Positions 1 to 6,833 of a stretch of 11,785 nt of DNA are shown here, piece after piece. Below the pieces are notes generated by a model, which saw only the letters and a list, made by a program, of their open reading frames with translations, was not told the origin of the DNA and made no database searches. Position numbers and translations under genes: made by a program. The DNA is from Marinilabilia sp964403175. Lineage in GTDB: Bacteria > Bacteroidota > Bacteroidia > Bacteroidales > Marinilabiliaceae. Position 1 is the stretch's first letter. Each line of letters starts with the position of its first letter. Location: positions 1 to 11,785 of the forward strand of contig CAYOFH010000103.1 of NCBI GenBank assembly GCA_964403175.1, written 5' to 3'.

Positions 1-52
1 AAGTTTTTATAGCGCTTTCGGATGGGTGCGCTACTACTCATGCAGGGCGCAC
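1..52 (-). other. Possible 5' end of a group II intron, running off the left edge
   Basis: Read on the minus strand from position 52 leftward, the sequence begins GTGCGCCCTGCATGAGTAG. This resembles the start of many bacterial group II introns (GUGYG followed by a CCC-n-GCAUG-like stretch). It also has complementary arms GTGCGC and GCGCAC separated by about 17 nt. Only about 50 bases are visible, so neither the intron body nor a maturase can be seen. The resemblance is recalled, not computed. It could instead be an unrelated GC-rich hairpin. Confidence 0.28.
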
Positions 53-55
53 ACA

Positions 56-190
56 GCGCATAACAAAAATGGTGAGATTTGTGCTGAAATGAAAGGTTTG
101 TGTATTTTTAGAAACTTAAGGTTTAACCGAAAAATTTGCGCATTTTAAGTCGCCACTTATTTTATACGCGTGACGTTGGCAACAAGCTGA
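56..190 (+). repeat. Cassette-like foldback sequence upstream of higBA
   Basis: This is a non-coding stretch that starts at CGCATAACAAAAATGG and ends near GACGTTGGCAACAAGCTG, just before the A-run leading into higB. Two internal arms can pair imperfectly, allowing G-U: TGGTGA (70-75) with TCGCCA (150-155), and GTGC (81-84) with GCGC (138-141). The overall form (TAACAA on the left, an internal GG(T/C)G...CGCC foldback, and a GTTrGCAAC end) recalls dispersed repeats found beside small genes in Bacteroidota genomes. Only one copy lies in the window, so repeat status is inferred. Confidence 0.33.
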
Positions 191-231
191 AAAAAAAAAT
201 CGACAATGTTACCAATTTGGTAATTATTAAT

Positions 232-239
232 TATATTTG
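232..239 (+). promoter_or_regulatory. Promoter -7 element for higBA
   Basis: TATATTTG is an exact match to the Bacteroidota -7 consensus TAnnTTTG and lies 14 bases upstream of the higB start codon. No good TTTG -33 element is seen at the usual 19-20 base spacing; the nearest TTTG (216-219) is too close. Transcription would start at about 246, giving a very short leader. Autorepression by HigA or HigBA binding here is usual for the family, but no clear operator palindrome was identified. Confidence 0.45.
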
Positions 240-253
240 CATTAAAAAATATT

Positions 254-547
254 TTGAGAGTTATTTCGAAACGAACTTTACGAGAGTTTTGGCAAATTAA
301 CCCGGATAGCGAACAGCAATTAATGGTTTGGTATCGGGAAGCTACAAAAGCAGATTGGAATAGCCCAAACGAAATCAAATCGCAATACGCATCAGCAGGT
401 ATATTGAAAAATAGTAGAGTTGTATTTAATATTTGTGGAAATAAATATAGACTGATTGTCGAAATCAACTTCCCAAGAAAATGGGTATTTATAAGATTTA
501 TTGGAACTCACAAAGAATATGATGAAATAGACGCAAACAACATTTGA
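254..547 (+). CDS. higB: HigB-type mRNA interferase toxin of a type II toxin-antitoxin module
   Basis: This 97-residue protein matches the HigB toxin family (RelE-like fold), whose members cleave mRNA, usually on the ribosome. Recognisable family blocks are the N-terminus MRVISKRTLREFW, the central VVFNICGNKYRLIV (residues 56-69), and the C-terminal RFIGTHKEYDEID (81-93). The length is normal for the family. The start is TTG; it is chosen because family members begin M-R-(I/V)-I-S-K and no ATG is available at that point. The stop is separated by a single base from the downstream antitoxin start, so the two are almost certainly co-transcribed and translationally linked. Toxin-first order is typical of hig loci. 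The module is likely of mobile origin, given the cassette-like DNA to its left. Family identification is firm; activity is inferred. Confidence 0.92.
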   Translation: MRVISKRTLREFWQINPDSEQQLMVWYREATKADWNSPNEIKSQYASAGILKNSRVVFNICGNKYRLIVEINFPRKWVFIRFIGTHKEYDEIDANNI

Positions 548-548
548 C

Positions 549-905
549 ATGGAAATAAAAGCAATTAAAACAGAACAAGACTATAATCAAGCATTAGAAA
601 GATTAAATGAAATTTTTCACGCAGAAATTGACACCCCTGAAGGAGATGAAGCGGAAGTGTTATCAATTCTAATTGAAAAATATGAAGATGAACATTATCC
701 AATTGGAATGCCTGACCCAATTGAAGCAATTAAGTTTCGAATGGAACAAATGGGAATGAATCAAAAAGACTTGGCTGATATCTTTGGTTTTACCAGTCGA
801 GTAAGTGAAATACTAAATCGGAAACGAAAGTTGACTTTGAATATGATAAGAAAGTTACATACCAAATTGCATATACCGACAGAAGTTTTAGTTCAAGAAT
901 ATTGA
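549..905 (+). CDS. higA: HigA-type antitoxin with Xre/HTH domain
   Basis: This 118-residue protein is the partner of the preceding toxin. Residues 1-55 form an acidic helical N-terminal part (MEIKAIKTEQDYNQALERL...) ending in the family-typical PDPIEAIKFRMEQMG. Residues 60-95 form a Cro/Xre helix-turn-helix, with NQKDLADIFG as the first helix-turn and SRVSEILNRKRKL as the recognition segment. The C-terminal LHIPTEVLVQEY is also characteristic. HigA antitoxins neutralise HigB by direct binding and repress the shared promoter through the HTH. The gene begins one base after the higB stop. A GC-rich hairpin lies 33 bases past its stop codon. No truncation or frameshift is seen. Confidence 0.93.
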   Translation: MEIKAIKTEQDYNQALERLNEIFHAEIDTPEGDEAEVLSILIEKYEDEHYPIGMPDPIEAIKFRMEQMGMNQKDLADIFGFTSRVSEILNRKRKLTLNMIRKLHTKLHIPTEVLVQEY

Positions 906-937
906 CGAAATAAGCCAGTTGCCAATCAAGTAGCCCG

Positions 938-961
938 CCCTGCCAGCAATTGCTGACAGGG
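938..961. repeat. 24-bp near-perfect palindrome downstream of higA
   Basis: CCCTGCCAGCAA pairs with TTGCTGACAGGG with a single C/A mismatch, so it can form a strong hairpin or cruciform. It lies 33 bases after the higA stop and is followed by GAGAACCTCCC rather than a T-run, so it is not a standard intrinsic terminator on either strand. A second small hairpin, GGGAG-GTT-CTCCC on the minus strand, adjoins it (960-972). It may be a processed 3' end or a remnant of an inserted element. Confidence 0.5.
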
Positions 962-978
962 AGAACCTCCCACATTCA

Positions 979-1038
979 CCCTGTTAAATAATCATCCTTT
1001 TTATTACAAATACCCGTCAACAAAACCATTTAACAGGG
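979..1038. repeat. 11-bp perfect inverted repeat, 38-nt loop
   Basis: CCCTGTTAAAT (979-989) is the exact reverse complement of ATTTAACAGGG (1028-1038). On the minus strand this stem-loop directly follows the domain-V-like sequence, where a domain VI stem would sit if this were an intron 3' end. It could also be terminal repeats of a very small insertion. Confidence 0.4.
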
Positions 1039-1040
1039 CA

Positions 1041-1074
1041 GACCTTACATACGGGACTCGTATACGGCGGTTCA
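1041..1074 (-). ncRNA. Decayed group II intron domain-V-like sequence
   Basis: The minus strand reads GAACCGCCGTATACGAG, then TCCCGTATGTAAGGTC. I recall a closely similar motif, GAACCGCCGTATACG...CGTACGTACGGTGGT, near the 3' end of group II introns in this phylum, after the maturase gene. Here the inner stem ATACG/CGTAT survives, but the closing arm is broken: AAGGTCTG appears where ACGGTGGT is expected. It therefore looks inactive. No reverse transcriptase reading frame remains upstream on that strand. The identification rests on memory of the motif and on the partial fold. Confidence 0.33.
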
Positions 1075-1475
1075 TCAAACGCCGGGAAAAAGAGAATCAT
1101 TATCATTACAACGGACATTAAGGGATTGTGAAAGGATAGATTCGTATCCTCTTCCAAGTAATGCATTCAGGAAAACTTATGATTTACTCTCGTACCTGAT
1201 AAGAAAGCGTACCATTGCTAAGTGTATTGCCCCAGTTCATCAACAAAGAGTTGCTTACCTGATCCCCGGAGTGAGCAAAGTCAACTGACCAGTATTAAAA
1301 TTCAGAGATTTCTATTTTTTTTCCTGGCATTACAGAACTACTATTTTATAAGCATCTTCAATAGTACAAAAAAATAGCTTATTCACTTCCCGGAAAAAAT
1401 AATAATTAATATTTAATAAAATCAGGTCTTTGGCAAAAGCATGGGCTCGGTGGAGTGGATACGATCAATTGAGTA

Positions 1476-4406
1476 CTATTCCTTCACATAATATTCAAAA
1501 CCATAAAATTTTCCGGGTTCTAGATCGGGTTTCCACCGGGCTACTTCTGTTACTGTCCGGCCAGCGTCTAATTCAATACCTGCAAACGTCTTTTGGGCTA
1601 CTTCTTCACCATCCATGTTTTTTACAACTGCTTCCACATCAACAGTTCTGCTTTTCCCCAGGTTCATGACAATGACCGGTATCTCATCGTTCGGTCCGTA
1701 AACAAGATCAACGTTTTTACTTCCTGCCAGTACCGGTTGATATACCATTTGCAATGCATAGTAACTGAGTTTGGCTTCTCCGCTGTATTCTATTACCGGC
1801 TTCATATAGGTAGCCGTATTGGGACCGCCCCTTAAAGGACACCAGTTCATCCCGTCATAATCCATCCAACGTTTTTTTCGATAAGCCTCGTAAGCGCTCA
1901 GTGCCTGCCAGGCCTGACTTTCTTTCCATTCGGATAATTTCAGTTCCCGCCCTAAATTCCCTTCATTATAATGCTTTTCATAGGAATACATACGATAATA
2001 CGGTTTGCCCTTATGAAGACTCCAGTTGGGCATACCAATGGTCTCTTCACTTTCATAATCGAACCATGCGTGAGTGTCGCTGTTTAGATAGTCCAAACGC
2101 AGCCTGTCATTATAATCAGCTACTTTTTCATCAATTCCTGTTCCTAATTTGCGGATAGCACGCCAGTCCACACCATAGGAGGCAGTTTGCTCCATGTTGC
2201 CCCGCGCAAGCCGCGGATGTTTCCATCCGGGGATGATATCCCCGTCTTCGGCCGGCATTTGATCATCATCCAGTCCCATATCATCAAGATCTGCTGCAGG
2301 GGAAATCAGGCGACTCGGGTCTGCCTCATGGATCTCCTTCAGCACCTTTCCATACCATTCCGGGGGATACTCAGTCGGATGATTGCTCGGTTGCCAAATA
2401 ACGATGCTAGGATTGTTTTGTACGATATGCATATATTTAGGAAGAGATTCGAAGTCAAAGTCCCTGATGCTTCCTTCCCTGATCCAGCAGGGTGTTTGCC
2501 ACATGAACATAATGCCCAACTGATCGCCGATTTGCGCCAGCCGTTTGTCATTAACGCCGGCAACCCGCTTATCATGAACGCTCATTCTAATGGCATTGCC
2601 ATTCATCTTTTTTATTTCCAGAATGGTCTCTACCCATTTAGATTTTGGAGGGCTGAACATCCATTGAGATACTTTTTCCAGGGGATAAGGCTGGTTGAAG
2701 ACCAACGGACCGAACAGTACTTCTGGCTCTCCATTTATCCGGAAAGTACCTCCTTGTTGATCAATGGTGCGTATGCCGGTAGTCAGCATATAATCATCCA
2801 CCGGCTGACCGTTTTCATCCTGAAGTTCAATCCTGACTTTATACAGATTCGGTGATTCCGTAGTCCACAGATTGGGGTTTTCCACTGTTACATTTTCTTC
2901 AATATGTGACGATGTGCCATTTTCCAGGTGAATGGTTTTCACTGATTGTGCAGCGATCTCATCGCTTTCTTCAGGATACCAGGGGTAAAATTCAGTAACC
3001 AGCTTCCCGGAAAATCCGTTTGTATTCTCTGAAATTGCATTGATCTGTAATTTTAGCTTCGCAGAGCCTTTAATTTCCGTGGCATAGACGAAAACATCCT
3101 CCACATAGGAATTTTGGGTTAATTCCAGTTCCATGAGTCCTGCAAACCAACTCGACCATTTATCCGTACTCATATGGTGCTTTACTGTTTCCACTTCATA
3201 AGGATCCACTCTCACTGCAATCAGGTTTTCCTCGCCAGGGATCAATATATGGCTTACATCAATGGTTTCAGGTACACGGCCTAACTTCTTGATTCTTTTA
3301 CCGTTTATAAAAATTTCGCCTGAAGGCCTTACCGTTTCAATTTTTAACCTGGCGCGTTCAAAATTACCAGGCACAAGTTTTTTGCGTAAATACAAGGCTT
3401 CATCCCGGTGGCGTTCTCCTCCATGTGCATATCGTCTGTATGGGGTAACAGACCATTCTGAATCATCGTAACCAGGCTTCTCGAATCCTTGTGGGTTAGG
3501 AGGTGCTGAAAAATCCTGGTCAATGAATGTGTTGATAAAATAGGGATGGGTTCTGGAACCCCTCTCATGCAAATCATAGCCAACACCCCAAAGATCATCG
3601 AGAATAATCTGATGCGTGGAATGTATTGTCAGATTGGTAATCTTCTCTTTCATTCGTGTCAGTGATACAAAATCAGCAATGAGCTCATCGTCTATGTAAA
3701 AGTTGTATTTTCCCGATTCCAGATCGATCTCTACTTTTAAATTATAGAACCGGTCGGATTTATATTCCTTTGCTTTTATTTTGTTCCCTTCGGTGACATA
3801 ATAGAAGCTTCCGTCGTTGTCAAATCCAACTTCTGCAACCCCGGAAAAGTCAAACGCTACATCTTGCTTTTTTCCCAAAGGTTTAACCCTCCATGAAAAC
3901 TTCATGCGCCAATCCTGGGGCGGGATTTTCCGGGATATTTTATTACCGGAAAACACAAGGGCTTCATCTTTAATTTCCACACCTGCCATTTGTCTCCATT
4001 CATCAATTTGGCGAAGATTTTCTTCGTGCTGGCCCATTTTATATCCCAGGTATTTCCATTGATCAATGGCTATTTCCTGTCGAATTTCAGGTTGGGGTTG
4101 GGGTTTTAACTGGCGCAAAGCCGAATCCACCAATTCTTTCCTGACCACCTTGGTATTTAACCCTGAATCATCAAAGAAACGCCTTCCATAGTCGTTGAAT
4201 TTTCCAAGGTAATCAAGTCGTTCAGCAAGATCAAAAACTGCCGTAGGACCTTTAAGATCGGTTATGCCATTAGCAGCAGTGTCCTCCGACACATACCTGA
4301 ATTCAAAGGCTTTTGATATTTCTTCACTGGATTGATCTGAATCGCATGCATAAAAAACCGGAAATGCAAGGATAATGATGGTAAGTAATAAAGATCTTAA
4401 TTTCAT
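1476..4406 (-). CDS. Lipoprotein glycoside hydrolase, GH2-like multidomain, with atypical catalytic motif
   Basis: This 976-residue protein has a lipoprotein signal peptide (residues 1-20, lipobox FYAC, Cys21). An acidic, Ser-rich stretch follows the Cys, as in surface-exported Bacteroidota lipoproteins. Residues 130-275 look like a jelly-roll/LamG-like domain (KYNFYIDDELIADF). Residues 305-430 fit the GH2 sugar-binding domain (GYDDSEW; SGEIFINGKRI; NLIAVRVDPYE). Residues 435-545 fit the GH2 Ig-like domain, ending LTTGIRTI. Residues 550-890 form the barrel, starting TFRINGEPEVLFGP and including NGNAIRMSVHD. Residues 895-976 are a C-terminal beta domain. The usual HPS-I-I-x-W-S-x-G-N-E motif reads NPSIVIWQPSNHPTE, so His676 replaces the acid/base Glu; Glu679 is close by. 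Glu785 in FDYESEETIG is a possible nucleophile. It probably acts on a glycan at the outer membrane, alongside the sulfatases. GH2-type fold is fairly sure; activity and substrate are unknown. Confidence 0.85.
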   Translation of the reverse strand: MKLRSLLLTIIILAFPVFYACDSDQSSEEISKAFEFRYVSEDTAANGITDLKGPTAVFDLAERLDYLGKFNDYGRRFFDDSGLNTKVVRKELVDSALRQLKPQPQPEIRQEIAIDQWKYLGYKMGQHEENLRQIDEWRQMAGVEIKDEALVFSGNKISRKIPPQDWRMKFSWRVKPLGKKQDVAFDFSGVAEVGFDNDGSFYYVTEGNKIKAKEYKSDRFYNLKVEIDLESGKYNFYIDDELIADFVSLTRMKEKITNLTIHSTHQIILDDLWGVGYDLHERGSRTHPYFINTFIDQDFSAPPNPQGFEKPGYDDSEWSVTPYRRYAHGGERHRDEALYLRKKLVPGNFERARLKIETVRPSGEIFINGKRIKKLGRVPETIDVSHILIPGEENLIAVRVDPYEVETVKHHMSTDKWSSWFAGLMELELTQNSYVEDVFVYATEIKGSAKLKLQINAISENTNGFSGKLVTEFYPWYPEESDEIAAQSVKTIHLENGTSSHIEENVTVENPNLWTTESPNLYKVRIELQDENGQPVDDYMLTTGIRTIDQQGGTFRINGEPEVLFGPLVFNQPYPLEKVSQWMFSPPKSKWVETILEIKKMNGNAIRMSVHDKRVAGVNDKRLAQIGDQLGIMFMWQTPCWIREGSIRDFDFESLPKYMHIVQNNPSIVIWQPSNHPTEYPPEWYGKVLKEIHEADPSRLISPAADLDDMGLDDDQMPAEDGDIIPGWKHPRLARGNMEQTASYGVDWRAIRKLGTGIDEKVADYNDRLRLDYLNSDTHAWFDYESEETIGMPNWSLHKGKPYYRMYSYEKHYNEGNLGRELKLSEWKESQAWQALSAYEAYRKKRWMDYDGMNWCPLRGGPNTATYMKPVIEYSGEAKLSYYALQMVYQPVLAGSKNVDLVYGPNDEIPVIVMNLGKSRTVDVEAVVKNMDGEEVAQKTFAGIELDAGRTVTEVARWKPDLEPGKFYGFEYYVKE

Positions 4407-4899
4407 AATTCTATTATTATTTCAACAATTCGGAAAACAATATAACAATAGGTATTCAATTACATATAAAGTATCAACTTATTTTATGACACAACAGTAA
4501 CCTTTGCACCTGAAAAGAGTGTCTGCGCATCTTTTAAGCATCTGGTCAGGTGTGAAAATGTTATATATGTTTCTAATACAATAAATTGAGAATCAAACAA
4601 ATTTCTAAAGTAAAAAAGTACAGAAATGAGTTAAAACACTTATTCTTAAAGTGTTAAATCAAATTATCAAAACAATTTAAACTCACTTCCGAGATGTAAG
4701 GTAAAATAAAAATATCAAGTTCCAAAGCAAAAATATAAAAAGTTCTTTTACAGGCAGCAGGGTTAATCCTTTTTTTGAGGTGCTACTAGAAAATCTCGTC
4801 TAATCTATATATAGTCAAAAATCCTTGTCTCGGAACCTTTAATTATTGAATACTACTCCTAAAAGTCATTTTCAGTGTATCCAACCTACCAAGCCCTTA

Positions 4900-4930
4900 T
4901 TTGAAAACAGGATCAATAACTTTACATTTG
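4900..4930 (+). promoter_or_regulatory. Full-consensus Bacteroidota promoter with no obvious gene
   Basis: TTTG at 4900-4903 and TACATTTG at 4923-4930 are separated by exactly 19 bases. This matches the Bacteroidota vegetative promoter (TTTG, 19-20 bases, TAnnTTTG) at every defined position. Transcription would begin near 4937. The next large gene starts 400 bases further on and has its own promoter, so this one may drive a small RNA or a long regulatory leader. Confidence 0.5.
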
Positions 4931-4936
4931 TCAAGA

Positions 4937-5145
4937 AAATATAATAATAGCAATTATGATAAATGTAATTAGTGTCCGCAAGAGAACTACCCCATTCTGC
5001 GTCTTTGATAAAAAAATGTTAAAGACAAGGATTTCGAAGTTTTGAATCTAAGGAGTTTACTTTTCGTAAATGACTGATTCATCTGTTTACATTTGTTTTT
5101 TAATGGTCAGATGTAACTCGCCAAAACTCCGGTTTTGTATTTTTT
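4937..5145 (+). ncRNA. Candidate small RNA of about 210 nt upstream of the sulfatase genes
   Basis: The interval runs from the predicted start of the consensus promoter at 4900-4930 to the T-run after the hairpin at 5122-5137. Inside it, CGC(A)...AGAA can pair with TTCT(T)GCG (4977-5001), giving a hairpin with a CTACCCCA-type loop, and CATCTG/CAGATG can pair further on. A 29-codon frame (4956-5045, start MINVISVRKRTT) is the only peptide start I noticed and resembles nothing I know. Small RNAs beside polysaccharide loci are known in Bacteroides. Both the transcript and its ends are predictions from signals only. Confidence 0.25.
5122..5145 (+). terminator. Weak intrinsic terminator hairpin
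   Basis: CAAAAC (5122-5127), loop TCCG, and GTTTTG (5132-5137) form a six-pair stem followed by TATTTTTT. The stem is AT-rich and short, so termination may be partial. No annotated plus-strand gene lies upstream, which fits the end of the candidate small RNA. The reverse strand has no T-run, so it does not serve the opposite direction. Confidence 0.33.
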
Positions 5146-5248
5146 ACATGCTGTGCATTATAATCATGCGCGTGTGTGTCAAAATTTTTGTCATGGCTCG
5201 GTTCATCTCTTGATTTACAATAAATTCACCCAAATAAGTGAATGCAAA

Positions 5249-5279
5249 TTCGCATAAACATTTATTTTACTTATATTTG
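5249..5279 (+). promoter_or_regulatory. Promoter of the first sulfatase gene
   Basis: TTCG (5249-5252, three of four matches to TTTG) lies 19 bases before TATATTTG (5272-5279), an exact TAnnTTTG match. The predicted start near 5286 leaves a leader of about 50 nt that is A-rich up to the ATG (AAAATAAACATAACA), typical of this phylum in place of a Shine-Dalgarno site. Confidence 0.55.
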
Positions 5280-5336
5280 TAATTTTAACTTACGGATTTA
5301 AGGCACATAAAAATCTAAATCAAAATAAACATAACA

Positions 5337-6821
5337 ATGAATAATACATTTAAAATAATAACTGGTTTTGCCTTGCTCAATATGGCGCACGTAGCAGAAG
5401 CAGCTCATTTAACGAAAGAGGCTGACAATGCGCCTAACATCATTATTTTTCTTACTGATGATATGGGTTGGGGCGATATGGGTGTCTATGGGCATTCAAC
5501 CATTAAAACCCCTCACCTCGATAAATTTGCATCGGAAGGCATGCTTTTTACCAATTGTCATTCGGCAAGTGCTGTTTGCTCACCCTCAAGAGCTTCCATT
5601 TTAACCGGAAGAACTTCCTATCGTTGTGGTTTTTTTAGTATCCACAGGGAAGGGCAACAATATCCACACATCCGGGAGACGGAAATAACCCTTCCCGAAG
5701 TATTAAAAACAAAAGGCTATGCAACCTGTCATGTTGGAAAGTGGCATCTCGGTTCATTAAAGCCGGAAATGAAACATCCTTCACCGGCAGCTATTGGGTA
5801 TGATTACTGGCTTGCTACTCAGAGCAATGCTAAACCATCCCATCTTAATCCTGTTAACTTTTACAGGAATGGTAAGCCGGTGGGTGAAATGAAAGGTTTT
5901 TCTTCTGAAATAATAGTAGATGAAGCAATACATTGGCTTGAGTCAAACCAAAATGAAGCCCCCTTTTTCCTGTCAGTTTGGACACATGAACCCCATACGC
6001 CAATTGGGACAGACAAACGTTTTCTGGAACTGTATGATGAAGCATTAGACCCGGTAGTCAGGGAATATTACGGAAATATCAGTCAGCTCGATTATGCATT
6101 TGGGAAATTGATGAAGTGGCTTGAAAGAAAAGGGATAAAAAATAATACCCTGGTAATATTTGCTTCAGATAACGGGCCTGCATGGGCACAAAACCATTTG
6201 GACAGGATACATGAGTCTTCGGGTTTTCACAGGGGCGCTAAGGCATGGTTATACGAGGGGGGTATTCGTGTACCGGGCATAATTAGTTATCCTGCAATGA
6301 TTCCCAAAGGGGTGGTATGCCATGAAACAATTAACGGTACGGATTATTTTCCAACAATCCTTGATTTACTGGATATTCCTCTTCCGCAGGACAGGGTGAT
6401 TGACGGCATATCAATATTAAGTTTATTAAAAGGAAACGATCAGTTACAGCGGGATAAACCACTTTATTGGCGGTACGACGGAGCCGACGGGGATATGAAA
6501 TCGGCCTACCGCGAAGGAGACTGGGTGCTGCTTGCCGACAGAATTTTGGACAGATGCGAACTCTATAACCTGAAAAACGATTGGCAACAACGAAACAACC
6601 TGGTATATGAGGCAGCATATTTTGAACGCTTTTCATCCATGAAGAAAAAAATGGTACAGCTTCATCATGAGATTGAAAAAGAAGGACCGTTAGAATGGTG
6701 GCAATGCAATCCCGACCCATTAGTGAAATGGAAACAAAATCACCCCGAAGGTATTGAACGACATCTGCAAGGCATTATTCCTGAACAAAAAAAATCACCC
6801 TATAAAGGATTTGAAAAATGA
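5337..6821 (+). CDS. Secreted type I (formylglycine) sulfatase, arylsulfatase-like
   Basis: This 494-residue enzyme of the alkaline-phosphatase-like sulfatase family hydrolyses sulfate esters, presumably on a glycan. Residues 1-22 look like a signal peptidase I leader (cleavage after AEA), so the product is periplasmic or secreted. Metal-site residues Asp41-Asp42 lie in FLTDDMGWGD. Cys81 in CSPSRASILTGR is the residue that is oxidised to formylglycine; the Cys-type signature is textbook. Further active-site residues are Lys135 and His137 in GKWHLG, His217 in THEPH, Asp278-Asn279 in SDNG, and Lys302 before YEGGIRVP. The C-terminal ELYNLKNDW block is usual for the family. Maturation needs an anSME or FGE enzyme, absent here. 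The gene has its own promoter, and an IS3-type element lies directly behind it, 12-55 bases after the stop. The natural C-terminus appears intact. Substrate and subfamily cannot be assigned. Confidence 0.95.
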   Translation: MNNTFKIITGFALLNMAHVAEAAHLTKEADNAPNIIIFLTDDMGWGDMGVYGHSTIKTPHLDKFASEGMLFTNCHSASAVCSPSRASILTGRTSYRCGFFSIHREGQQYPHIRETEITLPEVLKTKGYATCHVGKWHLGSLKPEMKHPSPAAIGYDYWLATQSNAKPSHLNPVNFYRNGKPVGEMKGFSSEIIVDEAIHWLESNQNEAPFFLSVWTHEPHTPIGTDKRFLELYDEALDPVVREYYGNISQLDYAFGKLMKWLERKGIKNNTLVIFASDNGPAWAQNHLDRIHESSGFHRGAKAWLYEGGIRVPGIISYPAMIPKGVVCHETINGTDYFPTILDLLDIPLPQDRVIDGISILSLLKGNDQLQRDKPLYWRYDGADGDMKSAYREGDWVLLADRILDRCELYNLKNDWQQRNNLVYEAAYFERFSSMKKKMVQLHHEIEKEGPLEWWQCNPDPLVKWKQNHPEGIERHLQGIIPEQKKSPYKGFEK

Positions 6822-6833
6822 AATGACTGATAA

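Larger units (their letters stand above)
906..1475. other. 570-bp non-coding stretch with hairpins and decayed element sequence
   Basis: No convincing gene lies between higA and the GH2-like gene. The left half holds a 24-bp palindrome (938-961), an 11-bp perfect inverted repeat (979-989 and 1028-1038) and a domain-V-like sequence (1041-1074). A small inverted repeat AGGATA...TATCCT lies at 1134-1151. Positions 1080-1290 have a coding-like base composition, but stops break every frame I followed, which suggests an old insertion remnant. Positions 1300-1475 are AT-rich; no clear hairpin plus T-run terminator is seen there for the minus-strand gene that ends at 1476. Confidence 0.6.
4407..5336. 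other. 930-bp divergent intergenic region
   Basis: This very AT-rich gap separates the minus-strand GH2-like gene from the plus-strand sulfatases. It contains a full promoter at 4900-4930, a hairpin with T-run at 5122-5145, and a second promoter at 5249-5279 for the first sulfatase. Inverted matches TTACATTTG (5087-5095) and CAGATGTAA (5108-5116), plus CATCTG/CAGATG (5080-5085, 5108-5113), could be a regulator site or part of an RNA stem. No strong promoter for the GH2-like gene was found on the minus strand; TACTTTAT (minus, about 80 bases from its ATG) is only a weak candidate. No long reading frame is present. Confidence 0.6.

Noticed and set aside
1091..1109. GAATCATTATCATTAC resembling half of a Fur box
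   Set aside because: Only a partial match, with no adjacent promoter or iron-related gene.
2187..2855. 222-codon open frame on the plus strand
   Set aside because: It lies wholly inside the well-supported GH2-like gene on the opposite strand and shows no recognisable motif or leader; it is a shadow frame.
4728..4735. Minus-strand TATTTTTG as a promoter for the GH2-like gene
   Set aside because: It matches TAnnTTTG but has no -33 partner and would leave an untranslated leader of over 300 bases.
4956..5045. 29-codon open frame starting MINVISVRKRTT
   Set aside because: Too short and without similarity I recognise; kept only as a note within the candidate small RNA.
5088..5095. Second TACATTTG (-7 match) in the divergent region
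   Set aside because: No -33 element at a suitable distance, and it overlaps the TTACATTTG/CAGATGTAA inverted match; a chance match is likely in AT-rich DNA.
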